64,000 bases of DNA from Sphagnum magellanicum. Lineage: Eukaryota; Streptophyta; Sphagnopsida; Sphagnales; Sphagnaceae. Numbering within the stretch: position 1 is the stretch's first letter; each line of letters starts with the position of its first letter. The DNA lies in the NCBI GenBank assembly GCA_021904315.1, contig CM038920.1, forward strand, positions 5,146,001-5,210,000, given 5' to 3'. Shown here piece by piece: positions 56,290 to 64,000 of the stretch. The notes beneath the pieces are model-generated. The model had not been told where the DNA came from, did no database searches, and worked only from the letters and a program-made list of their open reading frames with translations. A program made the translations under genes and the position numbers.

Positions 56290-58850
56290 AAATTGTAGGT
56301 TGTTTTTATAGAAGTTGGGAATGATTTTGGGATTAGAAATGAGCTACTTACTTAATGATTAGCTTTGGGAAAACCTCAAACTTATAATATATAAGGTTAA
56401 AAGTTTGTCCAAAAAAAAATTGTTAAGTTTCAAACTTGTAGTTTAGTGGCTTAACCAAATAAAAGAAAAGAACATAGAAAACATTATTAAATTACATTAG
56501 GCATATAAAAAATGTCCCCCAACATTAATTAGAAGTAAAGAAATAATTCTTCAATGCTAATTTGAAATGCCCAAATTTGCACATACAATTTACAAAACTG
56601 AATCCAAGCCAAAAAATGAGAAAGATCTATATCAAGAATTTGTTTATTTAATCATAGATAAACAAACTATGTAGTATAATATATATGCTCATTCTTGTAG
56701 TTGTTTCACATTTGTGGATAGGCTAACAAAAATGACAACAAATGTTAGTTAATTACTAAATTAGAGGATTTACTAATTTGGTTAATTAGTTTTGAGGTAT
56801 TAATTGTTTAGTTATTTGCCTATCTATTCACACATGCCATAAAATAATGGGTGGGTAATCTAAAAAAACTTAAAAGGATTGGCACTAAGGTGATATCAAA
56901 ATGGTAAAGGGTGGTTGCACACTATTGCATGTACACTAAATCTTCTCATAATGTTACAATTTTCATTGCATTCAAAAATTGATGTGTCACATTACACAAT
57001 TGAAAATGGTTTAGTGATGAAAATGTGTAATCAATTGTGATTCACATCTTAGTCTATTGAAATGTTTTTTAAAAAATTGTCAAAAAAAACAAGTTCAATT
57101 TTGGATTGGAATATCTTTTTTGTAACATAAGTCTTGTCACAATGTAACACAGTTTAGCAAAAGGACTACAAAATACAAGTTTTAGTTCAAGGTTTTCAAT
57201 GAAAATTTGCATATCCAATTATTGAAACATAATAAATCATTTATTTTGACACAATTTGTTTACATTTTTTTCATGTTTTGACATTGACACATTTAGATTT
57301 CAAAAATACATTTAAGTGATATAAAAACTTGTTTTTGCAAAAACAATTGTTGGAAGTCATACTTATAATCAAATTATAGTTGGGCAAATTGTTAATTTTA
57401 TTTATTCACAAAATTGAAGTAGTTTTTGAATTAGTAAAAAAATTGTATACTATTATCAAATGGGGTTTTTTAAATATGTTTTATAATGTGATTAATGTGC
57501 ATTTATTTAAAGAAAAAATGAAGCAATTTGATATTCATTATTTTTTTAACTTATTTTATTTTTAAGTCAAATTTAACTAAACATAATTTTTAGAAAATTT
57601 GAAAATAAATGAGTTTTAAGTTATAATATTTTTAATAGTTTATGTAAATCCAAGTTTGACTCCTTTTGTGTAGACCATAATCATGTGAACCTACATTAAG
57701 CTCAACCTATTTCCTTGATACCTACCTTTTGGTTTTTTTCTACCGTGTATGTGCATTTGGTAATTGTCCTAAAAAAGTGCATGTGCAATGAATGTAAAAA
57801 CAAGGTGATTATTGTAAAAGTAGGTTAATGTTCAAAAAATTGTGAAATGTTTCTAGGGTGAAAGCACATTATCATGGTACATTTTGGGTAAAAAAAGAAG
57901 TACTCTTTTGGAGTACATTTTGTATTATTTTGGGCTTAGTTTTTTTTTTCATTTCATTTAGTGTTTTGAGAATTGCATAAATGATTTTTTAACACAATAT
58001 CTCCCACACAATTTTTCTCAAGTGAGTGATTTTTCAAAAAAAAAAATGTTTTCACACATTTACATTTGTTTGAATGAAAAACTTCATCTAGATTTTTTTG
58101 TGAACTCACATGAATGAAACTTTTAATATAAAATTGAAATGATACAATCAACTCGTATTTAATATATGATCGAGTACTTCAACAAGTTTAGTAATTGTTT
58201 GAATGGTGTTTGGAGTATATTTGCACTTTGTAGTATTGGTACGATTATAATGTTTTCATGAATATACTTTTAAATCATTTAATATCAATCTCAAAGCAAG
58301 TTTTTTTTTTTACAATCTTATTCCTTGGGTTTTGAACTACTTTATTCCAAGTAAAATTTGCAAAAAACCCTTTCAACATTAAAGTTTTGGTGGAAGTTCA
58401 AACACATGAAGTTTCAGAAAATAACTTTTATTCCAACAATCTTTGATCACTATAATGTGTTTATACCCTTTGGAAATTGAGTGATATTCATTATAGCTCA
58501 TAACATCTTTGATTGTAGTGTTTTATTCTTTTGTGTATTTGTTACAATGTAAACATGAGAAGTTACAACATTTTCCTTTTTTTAAAAATGTTTAGGGTTT
58601 CCAAAAAATGCCATCAAGATTTTTGTTTACTACATGCCTATTACACTTGTTATACATCACTTTTTTCAGTGAAAAATGGTGAAAAGTGGTTCACCTATAG
58701 TGTGTTTTTCACTCTCGAGTTCAACAAATATTTTTTCCATATCATTGGGCCACTAAAGGAAGCCTATTTGCAAAAAGGGGATACCCCTTGTCACCAAATT
58801 GAAAAACAATCAAAAATGAATTCAAAGGTTGGAAAATTTTCAATAATACT
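56290..58850. other. 2.55-kb segment missing from the left arm
   Basis: Left positions about 6,238-6,262 are contiguous where this stretch sits in the right arm. The central copy shares its last 840 bp (26,095-26,920). It is therefore more likely a deletion in the left arm than an insertion in the right. AT-rich. An ORF at 58,531-58,872 recurs at 26,615-26,917 with many amino-acid changes and no recognised domain. Confidence 0.5.
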
Positions 58851-59479
58851 TCATTGTTGGTTTAATTCTTAGTTTTTCAATTTTGTTCTTTGTCATCATT
58901 ATGTGTGTTTTCTTCTAGATTTGCATTATTTGATGAGAAAATTGACAACAATTCCATAAATGATAACATATCAACTTTGTTTTTTAAAAAACATGGCACA
59001 TTGTCACATTCATACTCACCAAAACAATTACAAGATTCTTGGTTGTCCAATGCATAAATTTATTATGTTTTTGTTTTTCAAATATTCTAGTTACTCCTTG
59101 TCGGTTTGCTGGTGGACCTTGTTGTGATGCTTTTGAGTTTCCAAATGTGTGACATTGAATGCATTGCATAATGTCACTTACAATTTTGCTATTCTTATTT
59201 ACAAGTTTAAGCATTGGGGTGAAAGCATTTGATTCTTTCCACTTTAGACCCATGTTCTTGAGAGTTATTAGAGTTGTCAAAAATTGACTTATAGATATTA
59301 AAGGAGTGTTCAGAAAATTCACAAAAATTGGATTGTGGATTGCTTTGTTGGACTATGAAAAATCATCTAAGTTTATGAAATTTGGTTGATTCCCTTTTAT
59401 ATTTGCATTTGCAACTTCACTTCCTTGATTTTCAAGCACATATTCATTTCCCAAAAGCTTTTTCATCAAAGATATCTAA

Positions 59480-60600
59480 GGTGCAACAAAGTTTTTTTAT
59501 CCAATCCTAGAGTGGGTGACTTGTAAACTACATTTCCTTCACCATGAATGTCTCTCACATGTCCTAGTGCATTGATCATGCTCTTTCCTTGGAAGGCATA
59601 TTCACCATTAGGGTACCCAAAAGGATAGTCTAACAAAAAAATGATTACAAAGGTCTATTTTAGATTTATATTATATTTATTATTTCATGATTATACAAGA
59701 TTGGTATATGACTATAATTAGAATGATGTCATGTTAATTTATTAAAAAAATAAATAAATAAATTGAATATAATATAGATGTCCTTTTTAGTCCTTGTTTT
59801 AACTACAATTTTCATCTTAAGGGAATCAAAAGGAATGTATTAAACAATGCAATTGATTTCAATTTTCTTTCATGGATAAAATATGCATACATCTATGTTT
59901 GGCAATGTTCATATAATGCAATTGATTAAATAATATACAATATAAAAGTTTTGAAGTCTATAGAATCCATTTTGAAAAGGCAACAAGGAAAATGATTTTT
60001 TTTCCCCCCATTTGGTTGATTTTTATATTCACTAGGCTTAGAATTTGTGGCCCCAAATGTTGGAAAATTGTGAAGGAAATTTTCATGCAAGAAAACATGT
60101 TAAGTTGTATATAAAAGCTTATGTACCCATTTTTTGCATTTTTGGTTTTTTACTAAAATATCTATGCATAATTACATACGCATGTGAAAAATCACCATCA
60201 CCATGAAAATTATCATAATTTTAATTATTCAATATCTCTCATTTAAATTTATTTTATTTACATTTTATATTTGAAAAATAACAAAAACAAAGTCCTTGAA
60301 TCCTATGGTTAAAAAGTGGTACCCTAATTGTGAATATACTCTTGAATGCTTGAATAGCCTTGTAGAACTGCTAATTGAACTATTTCAAAAGATGGTGGTG
60401 ATTGCAATCTTCAATTGCTTGATCCTAGAATGGAATGTGGTGACCAATCCCTACATGATCATCTTATAATCAAAATTAAAGTTGTTCCACTTGTTTTTGC
60501 ACATTTTTCCATCATGAAGGACTTTCACTTTTGTGATCTTGTACAATTCATTATTTATTTTATCCCACTTTCATGTGGTAGGTATCATTTGAAAGCAAGG
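59480..60600 (-). pseudogene. Relic of Myb/SANT-like ORF, right copy
   Basis: Minus-strand mirror of the left relic. This copy keeps a longer open stretch before the core: WDKINNELYKITKVKVL runs directly into CKNKWNNFNFDYK. The left copy has a lesion before the matching ITNELYKS stretch. It then has the same stop after the core, the same frameshift and the same TIR insertion (59,600-60,337). The lesions are largely shared, so the ORF was dead before the unit was duplicated. Confidence 0.55.
59600..60337. mobile_element. TIR (MITE-like) element, right copy
   Basis: Counterpart of 4,738-5,478 in inverted orientation. The ends read ATTCACCATTAGGGTACCC and GGTACCCTAATTGTGAATA. Non-coding, AT-rich interior. 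Confidence 0.6.
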
Positions 60601-61019
60601 ATCAACCAATTTTCTAAAAGTTTTTTTTACAATGAATAAAAGCTAGGACCTGGGAATGTTCCTAACTACCTTGTTGTTGTCGGGAAGGTCTAGCTTTTAA
60701 GTTTGGTGTTGCTCTTGGTGTTGAACTTGTTGACATTTTGCAATTGTTGTTATAATGTTCGATGTCCCTTGTGACATTACATGTGCTTTTGTTGTTGCAC
60801 TTGGTGTTGTTGTTGCTCCTTGTGTTATAGATGTTTTCAATTGCACTCATCCAAGTGATGTCCATGCATTATTTCCCCCCTCCTTTGTTTCTCTCTCCCT
60901 AATTTTGATGCAACAAAACTTTGCTATTGACAATCTTCATCCATTGCTAAAAAAACCTCACAATAGAGAAGCTCTCAACATAGCAATGGAGTTGTGCACA
61001 ATGGGTTATTAGTTTAATA

Positions 61020-64000
61020 GTCTAGTCTCCATGTTGATATCTTGGCAACCGCAATTTGAACAATAGTGTTTATATTTTGAAGTTTTCACCAAAATGTAAT
61101 CAATTTACCATTTACACTATTAGTAGATGATAACACTCATGATACCTTGCCATGTCACTTTACCACATCTATTAATTATCAAAAAAATGATGTTATATGT
61201 GAACAAAGATTGTAAATTGCCAAGTTATTTCTTGCATTACCTACAAGTGTGAACATACCTTTATGAAATTACCATGGCACATTGGTAGAGGGGATTGTGT
61301 TTTGGTGGGTTTCTAGGAGAGTTTCATTTTACTTGGGCCATAAATATTATAGAAAGATCTAAATAATAGAAAAATGGATCACTCCCAAGAAAATCACCAA
61401 AGAAAAAAATCTGAGCCACAAAAACATTGGTATCCATTAAAGTATCAATTACAGTAATATATTCCACCAGAAAAGTTAGTTACATGGATTGTAGATTCAG
61501 GTGGGATTAGCTGATGAATTGAAGATTAAGAAAGCCTCTTTTGTCAATGGCCATGAACTTTGTCCATGCTTGTTGTTTGAAGTCACTGCATTTTCCCCCA
61601 AATCCAATTTGTTCAAACCTGTTAATGCGCAGTCATACTTCATTTTACATTACTTTAGTGTGATGTCATCCAAGGAAGCTACTGCCCATCTGCATTTTTA
61701 TTTGTGCAAAATATAGGTTTTTTTTGGTTGCAAACTCAATGATTTTTAGAAATCACCAAAATTCCAAAGAATCTTTTTCAATCACCAGATTTCTATCTAT
61801 TTCTATAGATAGGTAGCAAAAAAAACAAAGGATGTTCAAAATTTTCCTTTCATATTTTAATAACCAATGTTGAATCAGCTTATGGGTGATTGTCACCTCA
61901 ACTATATCACAAAATAAGAAAAAAAAAACCCACTGTTGTTTAACGATTCCAATTCAATTTTGCCTTATGGGCTTGTTAAATCATAAGCCACCAAAAACTT
62001 CTTGCTAAAACACAAAACAATTTATTCTTGGCCCTTGGAATATAAATATTTTGGGTGACTTTGTAACATGGTAAATGTTCTATTTGAATCTTCTGTCCTG
62101 GGGCATAGTCACCATAGGCTTTCATAGTTGGTCAGTGATTATTTTTGGGCAAATTTTTGGAACCTAGCAAGGAAAAAAAAGAAAGGTGCGGCAAGGTACA
62201 AATTGATTTTTTTCAGAAAAATGCGCTGAAGTTGGCACATGCTATGAGAGGAAAAAAATTCTATAGTTGCCATATTTAGAGAGAAAGTTGAAACAAGTCA
62301 CCAAATTATATGAGGAATCCTATTTTTTTTACTTAGGACCACTTGAACCTGTAGCAGAATTTTGCTACCTTACCCTAAGGTCAGTTTCGTCATTATATGC
62401 TTTTCAAAATAGTGAAATGAATTTTTGTGACAATATGAAGTTGATATGTTGAAAATCATCATAATTATTGTAGGCTAAACTCCAAATAATTTCACTACTC
62501 ATATCGCAAAATTATAGTAGATGACGGAAAATTATATAATTTTAAAATTAAAAATTGAATTCATTTTTTGGAAAATAATAATAATTCATTTTCTCAATGT
62601 GGTAACTGACCCTAGGCTCTGGTATTTGGTCCTCTTCTGCATGATTGCTAACCCACCCACTTCACAAATCTGAAACAAAAAACACTGGTTCCAATATAGT
62701 GAATGGGTAAATCCGTTTAGAATTTGAGAAAAGTCCCATGTCTGCCCTACATTTTATGTAAAATAGAGGATTTTGAGATTGTGGCTATTGAAATTTGTGG
62801 TTGCCAATATTTTTAAAGTGGTGACATTTTTAGTAATGTAATTACCCAAATTCCCTCCATTGAAAAGTTATATGATTTGTAGGTGCCAAGTAGAAGGGTT
62901 TTTTGTGTGTGGTTGAACTGGTGATCTTTTATCAAAACATTTAGCCATATTTGGCTATAAAAATATTTAAGCATTTACCTATTGGAGTTAATGTAGAATC
63001 TGGGAATATATATGTATTTCGAAATTTGGCAACTAACCCCACAAAACAGTTTATTTCTGCCATTTTGAAAAAGCAAGTTGCCATTTGGCAAAAATTAGCC
63101 AGGGAAAAACAAAAAAACAAACCAGGCCCAGGTTTAATCAACTAATTAAACCCAAAAACCAGATAACGATGCAAATCAAATCATCACACTTGAGAATCCC
63201 GTGGATCAATAACACAATGGAAAACATTAATTAATACATACAATGCCATTAGTCAATTTTAGTGTGAATCTAATAACATGCATCATCATTATCAATGATT
63301 TTTTCACCAACCAACAGGGATATATACATACATAGTTGTCAATGTTGTATATTCTTTGGATTTATCCAGAGTCTATGGTTTCAAGTGGTCCATATATCGA
63401 TATGTAATTCAAAGAAGAAGTGTTCAAAAAAATTGTATCAATAACTTTTTGAAAAATAGCATGAAAAAGCACGTGCTAGTTCATGTGCCTTTTCATGTCT
63501 AATGTGTTATATGGTAAAATCAAAATTGAGATTGACACAAATAATGATGAACTATTGGAAACCATATGGGAATATATTATTAATATTAGGGATATAAAAT
63601 GGGGGAGATATTTAGTATAGTTTCTAATTAATAAAATTTCATCTCCTTTATCATTATTCTTATCTATTGCTCACAATTTCAAAGTGAAGCTTAAATCAAA
63701 ATTTAAAACTTATTTAACTATTACAATATATTTCATTTAAATCCAAATATTTGTCCTTTGTCACAAGTTCTAGTATATATTTATGTATGTCATTTTCAAA
63801 ATATTATTCTAAATAATTATTATCTCAATACTTTTTCAAAAATAATATGAAAATGTAACATGTGCCTTCTCATGGATTACCTTATTTCTTTCCTAATAAC
63901 TAGGTCACTCCTTTCCTCATAATTATTTCATTCTTTTCTCCTAGTCACCTACATGGACATGAAAAGGCACACTTTTCATGTTCATGTTTTTTAAATTCAG
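61020..64000. other. AT-rich segment without recognised gene
   Basis: Mirror of about 1,050-4,060. ORFs at 61,501-61,716 and 62,267-62,452 recur in the left copy on the minus strand without a recognised domain. Nothing else is seen. Confidence 0.5.

Larger units (their letters stand above)
33301..64000 (-). repeat. Mega-repeat unit, right array copy 1 (inverted, with retrotransposon insertion)
   Basis: This is the inverted counterpart of 1-21,678. It is about 9.1 kb longer because of the gypsy element at 45,866-54,988, and carries about 2.55 kb (56,290-58,850) that the left copy lacks. The window ends before the unit does: 64,000 corresponds to about position 1,050 of the left copy. Confidence 0.88.

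Noticed and set aside
1..64000. Identity with the described male-specific repeats of liverwort Y chromosomes
   Set aside because: The general architecture is reminiscent, but the repeated gene here is a PAH protein rather than a RING-finger protein, and nothing in the sequence fixes the species.
1..64000. CRISPR arrays, rRNA and tRNA genes, bacterial operons
   Set aside because: No short evenly spaced palindromic repeats with unique spacers, no cloverleaf or rRNA signature recognised, and the window is clearly eukaryotic.

Overview
The window looks like nuclear DNA of a land plant or close streptophyte relative. It is AT-rich and gene-poor, with a Ty3/gypsy element, a plant-type Myb/SANT-like transposon relic and TATA-box promoters. 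The DNMT3-like domain in the gypsy element points away from angiosperms (inference). I cannot name the species. No rRNA, tRNA or CRISPR was recognised.

The whole window is built from one very large repeat unit of about 21.7 kb. Position 1 restarts at 21,679, so the left part (1-26,088, plus orientation) is a tandem array: one full unit, then a partial unit whose first 1.86 kb is itself duplicated. At about 26,088 the orientation flips. From there to 64,000 the same unit is read on the minus strand (partial unit 26,089-33,300, then a nearly complete unit from 33,301). Left and right coordinates sum to about 55,000 between 12 and 21 kb, and to about 65,070 in the outer part, because a 9.1 kb retrotransposon sits only in the right arm.

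Each full unit holds one gene that looks alive: a 220-224 aa protein with a hydrophobic N-terminal half, an acidic tract and a C-terminal PAH (SIN3-type) domain. It is at 19,933-20,607 (-) and 34,371-35,033 (+), each with a TATA box about 160 nt upstream of the ATG. Each unit also carries a decayed second PAH-like gene, a candidate two-exon remnant, three minisatellites, a solo-LTR-like insertion, and a relic of a Myb/SANT-like (PIF/Harbinger-associated type) ORF split by a TIR element of about 740 bp.

The most unusual element is the Ty3/gypsy retrotransposon at 45,866-54,988, flanked by GGAG target duplications. One continuous frame (47,352-54,761) encodes gag, two zinc knuckles, protease, a DNMT3-like cytosine-5 DNA methyltransferase, reverse transcriptase, RNase H, integrase and a C-terminal PHD finger. 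The frame is broken only by four in-frame stops, each one C-to-T change from a sense codon. The element thus combines a DNA-methylation writer with a histone-reader-type finger, and its leader carries CpG-dense tandem repeats. No matching 3' LTR is visible.
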